NCBI GenBank assembly: GCA_037953625.1
Contig: CM075654.1
Location: 23,863,501-23,927,500 of the forward strand
Length of the DNA stretch: 64,000 nt
Direction of reading: 5' to 3'
From: Crotalaria pallida
Taxonomy: Eukaryota > Streptophyta > Magnoliopsida > Fabales > Fabaceae
The position numbers and the translations under genes are program-made. Of this stretch, positions 44,233 to 55,316 are shown in pieces. Positions within the stretch are counted from its first letter, which is position 1. The number at the start of each line of letters is the position of its first letter. Under the pieces are notes generated by a model, which had not been told where the DNA came from, searched no databases, and was given only the letters and a program-made list of their open reading frames with translations.

Positions 44233-46011
44233 TCACTTGTTCACTTTGGGTACCCAAACAATGTTGGGTCCCTTAGGGTTAGTGTTGGGACTTTCTCCCT
44301 TCTTAATCCACATATAAGTGTCCTTTTTCATTTCAAACTTCTTAATGTGGCACTCAATGTTGATATGTCCAACTTTTCCACAATAAGTACAAGTTGGTCT
44401 CTTTGATGAATTTTTCTTAGAAAATGTTCCAACCACCTTGTACTTTTTGTCCTTTTTATGAACATATCCTAAACCGGTTTTGTTGTGATTATGTCTTTGA
44501 GAGTTCAACAACCGGTTGAGGTTTCTATCACTATGTGAGATTGTGAGTTTGTTTTTCAACTCTTTCACTTCTTTTTCAAGATCATCACATCTCTCACATG
44601 AAGTGATAATTTCCTCATGATTTGCACAATCACTTTGATGACTAGAATTAATAAGTTCCAAGGATTCATTTTGAAGTTTCAACTCATTTATAGATTTTTG
44701 CAATTCATCAATTTCATGTTGAAACTCCAAAATTTTCTTTCCTTTTTCCTTATTAATTTTAGCAAGCCTTTTAAATTGAATTAACATTTCATTGTAAGCT
44801 TCTTGCAAATCATCATATGAAATGGAGTTTGAAGATGAACAAGAAGAGCTAGAGGTTACCTCATCATCACTTTCACTCATGCCATGATTAGCTCTTGATG
44901 AGGACTCATGATTGTTCTTGGCCATGAGACAAAGGTTTGCATTTTCATCACCGGAGCTACTTGAAGATGATTCATTGCTCTTCTCCGGTGCATCCCAAAC
45001 AATGTATGCACGCTTCCCTTTGGTCTCTTGGGTCTTCTTGTCATTCTTCTTCAAGAATGTGGCACATTCCATTCTTATGTGACCAACCCCACCACATTCA
45101 TGACACTTAACTCCATCGTTGGTACTCTTTTCTCTTTGTTTGGAGTCTTTGGTTCTCTTGAAATTGGATGAAGATCCACCTTTCTTCCCTTTGAAAAATT
45201 TGTTGAATCTTTTCACAAACATCCCAAATTCTTCTTGATTTGATTCACCATCGGAATCTCCACTTGTAGAGCATTCTTCAACTTCTTTTGTAGCTTTGGT
45301 TGAAGCTTTGAGTGCTATGCTCTTTTTCTTTTTGTCCGATTCCTCATGCATCCCAAGTCTTGTAAGTTCCATCTCATGCTCTTGGAGTTTTCCAAACAAA
45401 GTGGCTAAGTCCATGCTATTTATGTCTCTTGATTCCTTGATGGCGGTTACCTTGGGTTGCCAACTCCTATCAAGACATCTTAGAATTTTGTTAGTAGTTT
45501 CACCATTGCGAAATACTTTTCCCAAGGAAATCAAATGATTAACAATGTGAGAGAATCGCTTTTGCAAGTCACTAATGGATTCATTTGGCAACATGTGGAA
45601 CAATTCATATTCGTGAGTTAGAGAATTCAATCTTGCATCTCTAACCTCACTTGTTCCCTCATGTGTGACTTGCAAAGTATCCCACATTTCTTTTGCCGAT
45701 TTACATTGGGAAACTCTATAAAATTCATCATGGGATAAAGCCGAAAAGATGATGTTTTTAGCTTTTAAATCAAATGAAACTTTTCTCTTTTCATCATCAT
45801 TCCAACTACTCCTTGGAATTTCAACAATTTCATCATTTATTTTCTTTTTGGGAATGAAAGGACCATTTTCAATTGCATCCCAAATATCCATATCAATTGC
45901 TTCAATAAAAACTTTCATGCGAGTTTTCCAATAAACATATCCTTCACCATTAAATAGTGGAGGACGGTTTATTGAAGCTCCTTCTCCACCAAAGTTATTG
46001 CTAGAGCCCAT
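44233..46011 (-). CDS. Copia gag of SIRE-type element
   Basis: An intact ORF of 592 residues begins MGSSNNFGGEGASINRPPLF. The gag core has FNGEGYVYWKTRMKVFIEAI, AKEMWDTLQVTHEGTSEV and LRCLDRSWQPKVTAI. Two CCHC knuckles are CHECGGVGHIRMEC near residue 300 and CTYCGKVGHINIEC near residue 545. Lys-rich, Ser-rich and coiled-coil stretches lie between them. It is the closest relative in the window of the gag at 30439-32229. The product packages element RNA into particles. The TGA stop is followed on the minus strand by TTTCATATTGTAG then G, resembling the sequence after the other gag. Confidence 0.95.
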   Translation of the reverse strand: MGSSNNFGGEGASINRPPLFNGEGYVYWKTRMKVFIEAIDMDIWDAIENGPFIPKKKINDEIVEIPRSSWNDDEKRKVSFDLKAKNIIFSALSHDEFYRVSQCKSAKEMWDTLQVTHEGTSEVRDARLNSLTHEYELFHMLPNESISDLQKRFSHIVNHLISLGKVFRNGETTNKILRCLDRSWQPKVTAIKESRDINSMDLATLFGKLQEHEMELTRLGMHEESDKKKKSIALKASTKATKEVEECSTSGDSDGESNQEEFGMFVKRFNKFFKGKKGGSSSNFKRTKDSKQREKSTNDGVKCHECGGVGHIRMECATFLKKNDKKTQETKGKRAYIVWDAPEKSNESSSSSSGDENANLCLMAKNNHESSSRANHGMSESDDEVTSSSSCSSSNSISYDDLQEAYNEMLIQFKRLAKINKEKGKKILEFQHEIDELQKSINELKLQNESLELINSSHQSDCANHEEIITSCERCDDLEKEVKELKNKLTISHSDRNLNRLLNSQRHNHNKTGLGYVHKKDKKYKVVGTFSKKNSSKRPTCTYCGKVGHINIECHIKKFEMKKDTYMWIKKGESPNTNPKGPNIVWVPKVNK

Positions 46012-46067
46012 TTAGTTTCCAAAAGGATCTTTTTCGAAAAAGTTGTTACACTCGATCTTTCGACCGA

Positions 46068-46079
46068 GCTCTGATACCA
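46068..46079 (-). other. Primer-binding site (initiator tRNA-Met), SIRE-type Copia
   Basis: Minus strand TGGTATCAGAGC lies 2 bp inside the LTR edge at 46082. Confidence 0.93.
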
Positions 46080-46081
46080 CT

Positions 46082-47658
46082 TGTTGGAAACCAACAAGCG
46101 GGCTAAGCAAATACTAGAGGGGGGGTGAATAGTATTTTGAAGCACTAATACCAAATATTTCGATTGATAATTGAAGAATGGGGCTAAGACTGAATTTTCT
46201 GGAATCAGACACAAAAGACTCGAGTCTTTTGTTAAATACTCGAGTTTTTCAGTGATGAACAACTCGAGTCTTTTCTGAAATACTCGAGTTTTTCCTATCA
46301 GATAGCAGAAAAACCAGAAACAAAAATTCAGCAATTTAACTCAAATCAATTCAATAATAAACAGGAACTTATCCAACAGAATAGCAAGCAATCTAAATAA
46401 CTTTTAAACACAAAGATTCCTTGAACTTGCTACCTAATTGTATAAATCCTAATTGATTGAAATGACTTAAGTCTATTGAGCTAGAAAGTAGATTAAAAGC
46501 AATAAACCAACACTCAAACAATTTTATCCTGGTTCACTCCAACAATGAGCTACATCCAGTCCTCCTAATCACTTAGGAGTTTCTACTAATAATCAAATTG
46601 TTAGAAATTACAAAGGATTGCTTGAGAATGGCCTCACTCAACCTAACCCTTTGAAGAGTGTACCAAACTCTTGATTTCTACCCCAATTTGATTCCGGTGA
46701 TTGAAGAACTCTTCACAAAGCTTCCTTGAACTCCCTTCAAGAAACTCCACCGGGCTAGGAACTTCCTAGTCTTGTGCTTGAGAACCTCTCAAGACTTCCA
46801 ACACCCTAAGCCACTTAGGGTTTGCTTGGGAGCAATCCAAGACTTTGAATAATCAAGCTTTTTGTATGTGTATTACTAATCTCACAATGGATTAGCACAA
46901 ATAAGCACAGCTCAATGTAAGAATTGAGGCCTAAAAACTCAACTTGGAATAAAATGACAATATGAGTGAGAAGTTGAGCTTTTTGGGAATTAACACTTGA
47001 GAAGAGGAAATTAAGAAAGCTTGAATCAATGATGTGTTGTTGTCTTGTTTGTTCTTGCACAAATTCAAAGAGCAATTTTACAATAAGGTTCAGAATACTC
47101 TCTTGGGGTTGGATGAGACTCAAATGCCCTCAATTGAGTTTTTGAGTCTCTCCAACGTTCATTTTTGCTGACTGGACAAAAATACTCGAGTCTTTTGGTA
47201 AATACTCGAGTCTTTTTGGTCGGTCACGAGTGAATTGGTGCACGAACAAGACTAACGGTCATAATTGCTGACCTGGCACAAATACTCGAGTTTTTCTATA
47301 AATACTCGAGTATATACTCGAGTCTTTATCAAAATACTCGAGTATTTTGATCAGATATGGGAAAAATTATTTTTCAATTTTATTTTTCCTCTCAAGTATT
47401 AATTTTTGGTCAATCTCAACTTAATAAACATATAAAAAAATTTTCCTAGAAGAGACTAACTATTTCTACCCACTCTCAACCACTCTCAACATAAATTAGA
47501 AATTTACAATTAATATTTGATTGAGAATGATTGGACACTTGTCTTCTTTTCTTGACTTCTTGTTGATGTTGATGTTGCAATATCTTCAAGGCATGATTTG
47601 TTAATTATTTTGTCATCATCAAAACATAATCCACCTAATTAGGAGCATTGAATTCACA
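46082..47658 (-). repeat. SIRE-type Copia 5' LTR (1577 bp)
   Basis: Same length as the 3' LTR. It carries about ten CTCGAG sites in two clusters (46219-46287 and 47184-47346). On the minus strand the second cluster also contains GTATATAC and TATTTATAG, possible TATA-like elements. Confidence 0.95.
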
Positions 47659-49612
47659 ACTTTAGGGAATACATTAAAACTTCACCTTAAATTAATAAAA
47701 TGATGAAATACTAAAGTTTTTCACAAAATTATCTAAAATATAAAATTTTCACAAAATAGAAAATTAAATATTCACACTTATAAAAATAAATTCTACATTT
47801 TCACATGATCATTTTGACTATAAAATCATTTTATTTGGATCATGTATGAAAAAGTTATGAAATTATGAAATTTCCATAAGCTTTATCAAATAAATAAATA
47901 AAATTAAATCACCACTCACAGAATAAAATTCAAAATCAATAAACTTCAATTCTACAAAATTTAATTACACACTTAGCACTTTTATAAAGTCATATTAGAA
48001 AAATTATATTGTAAATAATAAAGTAGTCTTTTAATAATTAAAAACTACATGTATACTAAGTAACTTAGATTTTTATTTAAGTTATAACATAGTCTTAGCA
48101 TTGGAACTACTCTTATGCACTTACTATAAAAGTTATAAATTCTCATGCACACATATTAATAAATAAACACATTTATTCAAATACCAAAAGAAATACTCCA
48201 AAATTAAATATAAAAATTTAGATTATTCTAGTAGCGAAAATTATGGGTCTTACATTTCTAAGCCTCAAAAAGAGTTATAAAATGTCAAAATAGACTTGCT
48301 CAAGCTTTCATAATAGCAATATAATTAACATCAAGTAATCACATCATTACTCAAATAAATCAAATAATACATAAATCACAACTTAACATATCAAAATCCA
48401 TTTCTTTGTGAATTAAGCCATGACCAGTGTTCATTTAGCTCACATACATCAATTTAAAGTTGCTCTAATTTAGTTTCAAGCCTATGCTGACCTCCAAGTC
48501 AATTTACCAATTCAAAATTCCTTTTTATTTTGTGCCCTTGAACTCCAAAGAGTTCCTATATTCTTAGCCTATCAATTATCATTCTAGTGAGTTGGTTAAC
48601 TTCTCCCTTACCTAACACAAGTGAACAAACTGATTCAAGATGGGAAAGAGTGGGTTTGAGACGAAAAACGCACAGCAACAACTCTACTGCAAAACACCAA
48701 ACCAGTTTCAACTCGCTGACTTCGTCGGGGATTTTCACCAATGATTTGTCATTAAATATTCAAGTCCAGGGTTAGAATATAAACTAGGATATGTGAACCA
48801 AGAGTACAAACAAGTTTAAGGTACTCTGGGCTTACCAAGAATCACTGATGAAGTTGGATTCACGAATCAGTTTTCTGATTCTACATACTCAACACTTTCA
48901 CTTTGCAAACTTCAAACTTGAGTTGTGGTTAATGGTTTTGAGTGGTTTCAGTTGCTATGCAAAGAAGGGACATAGAACTCAGTTCATGTTTGGTTTTGGG
49001 GTTCAAAGAGGCTTCTTGGAGAGGGAGAATGAGAGGGATGAACTCTACACCGGAAAACAGAGCGAGAGTCGAAGGGAGATGGATTTCTTCACTTGAGGGG
49101 CAAAACTCTCAATCCCCAATCGTTTAAAACTCGTCTACAAGCTCTGAAAACACGTCCTTGACAAGCAGGAGGTGTCAAGATGTGGTTAACCCTTGTCAAA
49201 TCACTCAAACCACCATACTCAACTTGTTGCAGAACAATGATAATCGATTAATGCGAGTAAAGTTTAAATATTCAAAATATTATATTTTCTTCATTTCCCT
49301 CCAAAATGATTAAAATACAATTTTAATTCTAAAATTAATTAAAAATCATTTAAAAATTCCAGAAATTATTTGAATTCACATTTCTTTATTTGTTTACATA
49401 TTTCAAAATAAGATTTATATATAAATTCAGGAATAATTCCCGTGGGTGTTACATGTTGCCCCCACATGTGAAAAATCATGGATTCATCTATCAAAGCATG
49501 CGTGTTATTTTTTATTTTTGCAAATTTAACATGTAGGCTCACCTCCTTAGTTTACGAAGCATAAAATTAAAATATATATATATATATATTTGGGTTTTTT
49601 TTAAAAAAAAAG
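47659..49612. other. AT-rich noncoding region with possible old LTR ends
   Basis: No gene is supported. Read on the minus strand, 48254 begins TGTAAGACCCATAATTTTCG and 49453 begins TGTAACACCCACGGG, both in the style of plant gypsy LTR starts; the latter is preceded by a G-rich ATGTGGGGGCAACA that could be a polypurine tract. Matching ends and partner LTRs are not visible. ORFs at 48556-49127 are short and overlap on both strands without family features. Confidence 0.35.
49572..49589. repeat. (AT)n microsatellite
   Basis: Nine AT units beside a T/A homopolymer-rich stretch that borders the MITE at 49613. Confidence 0.9.
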
Positions 49613-50130
49613 GTTAAAATACTTTTTTGGTCATTTATCTTATATTTAGGTTTCAATTTGGTCCTTTATCTTTAAAAACAGTCAATTTAGTCCTTCATGT
49701 TTCTAACGTTTGTCAATTTCATCCTTCCGTTATTATGATGTTAAATTTTCACCGAAATATAATGATTTTTTCATAGGTTCCTTCTTTTAGACGTATGAAT
49801 ATGCAATTTCTCGCTCGAAATTTGAATTTTTCAATGTATTTGACACTTTGATTAGTAAAATTTCAATATTTTTCCACTTTTTTAGAGTGAAAATTCACTT
49901 ACAGTTTTGCCTTTTTTTGTTTCATAATTGCAAATTATGGTGATAAAATGCGATTCTAGTGATCGGAAAAGGAATCTCATACAAAAACAGTATATTTCGA
50001 TGAAAATTTAACATTGTCATGACGAAACGATGAAATTGACAAATGTTGGAAACTTGGGACTAAATTGACTTTTGTCAAAGATAAAAGACCATATTAAAAC
50101 TTAACAATAAGATAAAGGATCAAAATATTT
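49613..50130. mobile_element. MITE with long terminal inverted repeats
   Basis: The first 140 bp (GTTAAAATACTTTTTTGGTC..., TTTGTCAATTTCATC, TTAAATTTTCACCGAAATAT) reappear inverted in the last 140 bp (about 49990-50130) with scattered mismatches. The interior has no ORF. The ends sit in A/T homopolymers, so a target duplication cannot be read. Similar 'TTTGGTCCTTTATC' repeats are common in legume genomes as I recall them. Confidence 0.7.
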
Positions 50131-51095
50131 TTTTTTAAAAAAAAAAAATAGAAAGGGGGTCATTGAAGGTTAAAAAATAAACTCCCATTTTGGTATAAAC
50201 CATGTCCTACCGGACTCCACAAAGAGTGTTGGCATTTGAGTTGGGCCAAGAACTTTGGTTATTAAAAGGCTAATAAACAACCAATAAATCTTTTTAAATT
50301 ATTGAAAGTCTAACATTTAAACACATTCCCTTCAAAAAAAAAAAAACATTTAAACACATTCAGTAAAAAAGAATTTGTATTCTGTTGGCATAAACAATTT
50401 TCAACTGTTTCCACTTTCCACTTCCTACAATTCATGGGCGCGACTCTTTGTAGCCAAGTATATACTATGTGGGTGGGGAGTGTAGGATTATGTTACTTAT
50501 GTGCCCCATACACGGGTTTCGTTTAAAATACACCTTATTAGATGTGTGGGACTCTTGTAGCGTTTGAAATCCTAATCACTCATGTTGTCATATACTAGTA
50601 AATAACAACACAACATTATATACGTATATGATAATATATGATAATTGATAATAACGCTAGTTATATGTGTTAAATGACGTATATGTATTGGTAAATAAAT
50701 AAGTATGCATTGTATAGTGTAGTGGATCACTGGATCATTTTCTTTTATTTTCAATTTCAGCAAAAAAATTTCAGCAAATTAAAATTAAAAATAAAAAAAA
50801 TAATGTAAATTGTGTTGGCGTGTCGTGCCGTGTTAGCTCGGCAAAAGTCCGATCATGTTTCGTGTTTTTGCGGGCCGTGCTAAAAAAACACGGGTATAAT
50901 TCGTGCTCCAAAATTGTTGCCTAAACCCGATATTTTGTCATGCTTATTTGAGTCAACCCAATTGTGTCGTGCTTTTTTACCGGCTCTACTCCTTGCATTA
51001 AATTTCGTTACCTTTGTTTAGTTAATGTTATTTTGTTACGTGATGAGCTATGATTGATGGTTGGGTGGCTTGGTTTGTGTGTGCATTGGAACCAG
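50131..51095. other. Noncoding; possible decayed hAT end at 50810-50995
   Basis: No gene. Within 50810-50995 there are CGTGTCGTGCCGTG-type words and an end reading ACCGGCTCTACTCC, reminiscent of hAT subterminal sequence and of the right end at 35114, but no partner terminus is found. Confidence 0.3.
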
Positions 51096-51985
51096 ATCCT
51101 TTGTCTCAAATGCTGTCTCAAATCCCGTTCCCAATATTATTTTTTGGGTCCTAATAATTTATTAATAATTTTTTATGGAAAATAAATCAATAAAAACACG
51201 CAATGTATTCATATTTCCTTTTTCCTATAAAGATGGAAAAAATAGTAAGTTTTTTTGTCTCAAACTAAAATTAAAGTAATAAATGAAAATGTTTAAAACT
51301 TGTAAACTTTGTATTGTGATTGGTTGATTAATGCAAAATGCATTAAATTAGTTATTTTGATAATTGGTTGATGTATTAGACAAACCATTAAATGTATGTT
51401 TCTTTAACTTTTTGACTTTTACAAGTTTTCACAAGTATTTAACTTTCAAAATAGCATCAATAACAAAAAAAAAATCAATAATAGGCCTTTTTTTTAGACC
51501 GTGAAAAGTACCGTTTTAGTAATTGAGTTTTTTTCTCATTTTTAGTGCATAAGCTATTTATTCGGAACAAATATTGAGAGAGGCCTTCTACGCTAAGATT
51601 ATGACTTCAAATAAGTATTAAAGGATGCTTCTCAATTCTCACATCCGTGTATGTGAGTGGATCCAACGGAAGTTCAAAAGCCTAATAAAAATAGACATAA
51701 ATTGAAGTTGAATGCCCCTTCTTGCTGCAAGTGTACAGTTGAATAAGCAGTCAAGAGGAGTAATGATTTTGTTTAAGATGAAAAAGTACTAAAAAAAATG
51801 GGGCCCCTTAATTTCTTGGGCACAGGGCGGGCGCCCCTATTGCCCCTGCCCTGGGCCGGGCCTACCAACCAATCACATCTCATTATGAATAATTTTCCAA
51901 CTATTATGATATTTTTGTAATATTTAATGGAATGTGATTGGTCGAGAACAGAATTTGGGACATGATTTGGGACTAAAAATCCTAG
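51096..51985. mobile_element. Possible TIR element with degenerate inverted ends
   Basis: The left end has TTTGTCTCAAATGCTGTCTC and then AAATCCCGTTCCC (51099-51132). The right end, inverted, has TTTAGTCCCAAATCATGTCC and then CAAATTCTGTTCTC (51945-51980). Identity is roughly two thirds by eye over 40 bp. The interior is AT-rich without ORFs, except for a GC-rich GGGCGGGCGCCCC patch at 51820-51860. Confidence 0.35.
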
Positions 51986-52266
51986 TACAAGTCTCAAAAC
52001 CTTATGTTATTCGTTGAATTATAATGTCTAAATTTTTAATACGAACTAATCATAATATTTGTTTCGAAAGTAGGTGAAAGAGAAAGTCAGCAAGGTGTTC
52101 AAGAAGCCTCTCAAATCCAACCACGGAAAGAATTTGATACCCTTTGAGCTTTTTTGTTCTATTTCTTCTTAGTTAAGTTTAACTTGGCCACAACTATTTG
52201 AGCAGAGATTTCCCTAATGAATTCGTGAACGCAAATGGAAATGAATGTATTAAATATTGAAAGGTA

Positions 52267-52561
52267 CTCCCTCCGGTCCTATATATAGGACATACTTAAC
52301 CATATTCCTCGGACCAAGAAAAGTAGTTAGTTTTATGAATTCTATGAGAATATATAGTAACATTACAATTTTACCCTCTAAACTTTTCTTGAAAAACTCA
52401 CACTCATTAATGAACAACAAAAAACACATAAATAGTCAAAGCATTTAATAAGGGCAAAAAAGAGAAAAAACAATAAATGATGCATAGAAAATACAAAATG
52501 TCTTATATATAAGACCAAAAATTGCTTCTAGAATATGTCCTATATATAGGACAGGAGGGAG
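52267..52561. mobile_element. Tc1/mariner-type (Stowaway-like) MITE A
   Basis: Inverted ends CTCCCTCCGGTCCTATATAT.. and ..ATATATAGGACAGGAGGGAG match over about 28 bp with one mismatch, flanked by TA (52265-52266 and 52562-52563). 295 bp long with no ORF. Confidence 0.85.
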
Positions 52562-52616
52562 TAACTAAAGACAAAGTCACAACCCCGCAGATGCCAGCTA
52601 TTGTAATGCTTACATA

Positions 52617-52868
52617 CTTGCTCCGTCCCGCGTATAAGATTTTTTTTGGTAGATTTAATATTCATTGAAAAAGTTGGTTAATTTAGTTTATGTTATAAAA
52701 AATGTAAACATTTGATATGTATTATTATTGGAAATCTAAAAAGTGTTGAGCAAATACGGATGTTCGTGGAAAGAAGTAATTAATTGTCATTAAAAAATTG
52801 TATAGGGTTTTATAAATAGGAACAAAATAAAAATATCAAAATGATCTTCTATATAGGGACGAAGAGAG
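52617..52868. mobile_element. Tc1/mariner-type MITE B
   Basis: Ends CTTGCTCCGTCCCGCGTATA and (inverted) CTCTCTTCGTCCCTATATAG, flanked by TA (52615-52616 and 52869-52870). 252 bp. The interior differs from A and C, so it is a different subfamily. Confidence 0.7.
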
Positions 52869-52877
52869 TACTTAATA

Positions 52878-53165
52878 CTCTCTCTTGTTCTTATTATAGG
52901 GCATACTTAGTCAAATTACATATATTAACGAAAGTAGTTAGTTTTCTGAATTTTATGAGAATATATTATAACATTACAACTTTATCCTCCCACTTTGTTT
53001 TGGAAATTTCACACTCATTAATGAAAAAAAATATAAATAATCAAAGTATTTAACAAGGGAAAAAAAGAGAAAAACAATAAATAATGCATAAGAAATATAA
53101 GATCATTTATAATCGGGACCAAAAACATCTTTTAAATTGTAACCTATAATAAGGATAAAAAGAAG
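52878..53165. mobile_element. Tc1/mariner-type MITE C
   Basis: Ends CTCTCTCTTGTTCTTATTAT and (inverted) CTTCTTTTTATCCTTATTAT, flanked by TA (52876-52877 and 53166-53167). The interior is homologous to MITE A (GTAGTTAGTTTT, CACACTCATTAATGA, AATAATGCATA) but diverged. Confidence 0.75.
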
Positions 53166-53235
53166 TAAAATTAGACCTCTATGTCCTTCTCATCAAAAGC
53201 GAAAAAGGAAATTCGAATTTTCCTATATTCATCCT

Positions 53236-53417
53236 TTTTTTTTTTGTGCACACCTTATGGGTGTCTGGTATCCTCACGAGAGCCCTTAATACCAGGACAA
53301 CCGTGAGACTAATCCGGTGCGAGAAGCTGTGGGTGCCTCTCCCAGCGGGGTGTTCTTCCCAGAAATCGAACACGGGGTTACTAACCTTGTGCAGCCAACT
53401 GGGCCAACTCCCGTTGA
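53236..53417 (-). mobile_element. tRNA-derived SINE
   Basis: On the minus strand it begins GAATCAACGGG-like sequence at 53417, has an A-box-like TTGGCCCAGTTGGCT (about 53393-53407), a B-box-like GTTCGATTTC (about 53362-53371) and ends in an A-rich tail next to 53236. It is flanked by a 16-bp direct repeat with one mismatch, TTCCTATATTCATCCT at 53220-53235 and TTCCTATAATCATCCT at 53418-53433. About 180 bp long. RNA polymerase III transcription and LINE-dependent copying are known for the class. Confidence 0.85.
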
Positions 53418-53769
53418 TTCCTATAATCATCCTAATAATTAGTTTTATCACACAAAATAAATATAGAAAAAAAAAAAGGAAAGAAGATAATAATGAACTT
53501 CCAAATAGAATATAATAAAGCCGTACAGGTACTGATTATAAATTGATTATTAATTTAAACTTGCTGAGAAATCCATCATGAAAGTTTTGACAAGGTCTAT
53601 GGTCAATGGAATCAAATTATTACACGCATTGGAATAAGAATATGTTACTTGCCTTAGTGCAATTCGCCTGTCTTATAAACGTATGAGTTGATACAATGCA
53701 AATTTTCATTATTAATTTGGTACTAGGTACCTTTCACAAACTATTCTGGCTGCTGATCAAACAGCAGCC

Positions 53770-54042
53770 ATGTCTGTAAAGAAATCTCTTTCTTTCAATG
53801 GCAGCAATGCCAGTGCCATCCTTAAGGGTCAGAAACCTTCAAAACGGAGGCGCTATGATCGTTGTTTCTCTTCAATGGAGGTGTCTTTGGAGCCAGGGAA
53901 GCAGCTGAAAGACATGGATTCGAGCAAGTTGAAGGCTGAAATCAAGAGGTGGGCTAAGGCTGTCGTGGCATATGCGCGCCAAATTAGTGGTAGTTTTGGA
54001 AGCGTGAAAGGCAAGTCACATGTTATCGAAATAACGACATAG
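53770..54042 (+). CDS. Small basic protein of unknown function
   Basis: An ORF of 90 residues begins MSVKKSLSFNGSNASAILKG. The middle is very basic (KPSKRRRYDR) and is followed by CFSSMEVSLEPGKQLKDMDS and then an amphipathic helix-like stretch (KLKAEIKRWAKAVVAYARQI) and a polar tail. The KRRRYDR segment could be a nuclear localisation signal. The composition and codon use look like a real gene rather than a chance ORF, and the ATG follows a short CAGCAGCC context. I do not recognise the family with certainty; it may be a plant-specific protein. Its start follows a gap of about 350 bp after the SINE and it converges on the anoctamin gene. Confidence 0.55.
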   Translation: MSVKKSLSFNGSNASAILKGQKPSKRRRYDRCFSSMEVSLEPGKQLKDMDSSKLKAEIKRWAKAVVAYARQISGSFGSVKGKSHVIEITT

Positions 54043-55316
54043 TCATGTACGAACAATTTCGTTATAAAGTGAGTAAGTATGGTTGCATTCATCATTTTGA
54101 TAAAGTTGATAGCGATCTCAACTCACAATGGATATACTCCTAGCTGCTCGTTTTAGAGAAAGCTTTTTCTGTTATCTTCAGAGAAGCTTTCACAAATCAC
54201 AACACATACAATTGTTTTTGGTTAATGGAAGAAATGCTGGTTGACTATTAAGAATGTGAGCTATGCATCAAAAGGTTTGTAGCCTTGAGAGGTTGTGCAT
54301 ATAAGTTAGAGGATTGTTTGTTGTATAGATGCTTATGCCAAGCAAGATGGATCAAATAATGGGGGCCGAAATTTGCAATGACAATGACAATAACCATAAC
54401 TTGTCATTCAGAATACCAAATAGCATTGATTCCTGATCTGTTATTAACAATACTATATTGTGACATATGGAATGTATATAAATAAATTCTGCTACACATC
54501 AGTTGTGTTTTCTTAATTCTTAGCTTGATTTCAATTTCTATTCAAGGTTTTCTTAACATAGTTATGTCGTAAATTAAAAGACACCGTGCTTATCAATTGA
54601 ATTTTGATTAATTCAATGTTGAATATATAAATTGCTACTACACAAGTACCTGCCTTCTGGACTGGAGAAAATGACACTTAGAACACCCTTTCCATACCAA
54701 AATTGAGGAAGTTGGTGGTTTGAAATGTGAAATATTAACTTAATCCATATTTTCAAAAAGGAAACATATTTAATGTTAAATGTAATAAATTCAAATCATT
54801 GAATTGCTTTACAGTATTGAACCCTGGAGTTTTTCGGAGCTAATATGAGCCAAGATATTAACATTTTAAATAAATACTAGTAGTATTTACATTGCATTAA
54901 ATATACCAAAAAATGTCTCTTTTTTCATGTTGAAAAACAAAAATGCTGCAGTATACAAAATCATACCACCATAAAAAAATTAAAAAAAAAAATATCCCAA
55001 AATGCAATTCAGCAAAAAAAACCTCCCAAGTCACTAGTACTATACCTATAATGAAGGTTAAATCCCCTAAAAAAGACAGTCCTTGTTTCATTTGATATTT
55101 TGATAAACTTGAAGTCATTAATAATTTTTGTAAAGGGAAAACTAAACTGTGAGATTGTGCTGGTAAAGTCTTCTTATCAGCAAAGAAAGGGAGAAAACAA
55201 ACAGGTCCATGGGCCATCACAGCAAAATGAACAACACAGCTTAAGCTTCTTTTTTCTTGTGCTGGAGTGATGATGATGATGAAGTGACTGATAAGCTGGA
55301 AAAGCATCATTAAAAC
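54043..55316. other. Intergenic region between convergent genes
   Basis: No second gene is seen. The 3' untranslated region of the minus-strand anoctamin gene must lie in its right part. The minus-strand ORF 54897-55310 there has no family features and is probably chance. Confidence 0.6.

Larger units (their letters stand above)
36851..47658 (-). mobile_element. SIRE-type Ty1/copia retrotransposon, apparently complete
   Basis: Two LTRs of 1577 bp each (36851-38427 and 46082-47658) differ at about eight positions by eye. A perfect 5-bp target duplication ACTTT flanks it (36846-36850 and 47659-47663). Inside, on the minus strand, are a tRNA-Met primer site, intact gag, intact pol, a third ORF in the position of the SIRE env-like gene, and a polypurine tract. 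Layout and length (10.8 kb) fit the SIRE/Maximus clade. It could be autonomous. Confidence 0.95.

Noticed and set aside
48556..49127. Host gene from overlapping ORFs on both strands
   Set aside because: The ORFs are short, mutually overlapping, and lack recognisable motifs or splice structure.
54897..55310. 137-residue minus-strand ORF downstream of the anoctamin stop
   Set aside because: Low-complexity hydrophobic content in the expected 3' untranslated region, with no family features.
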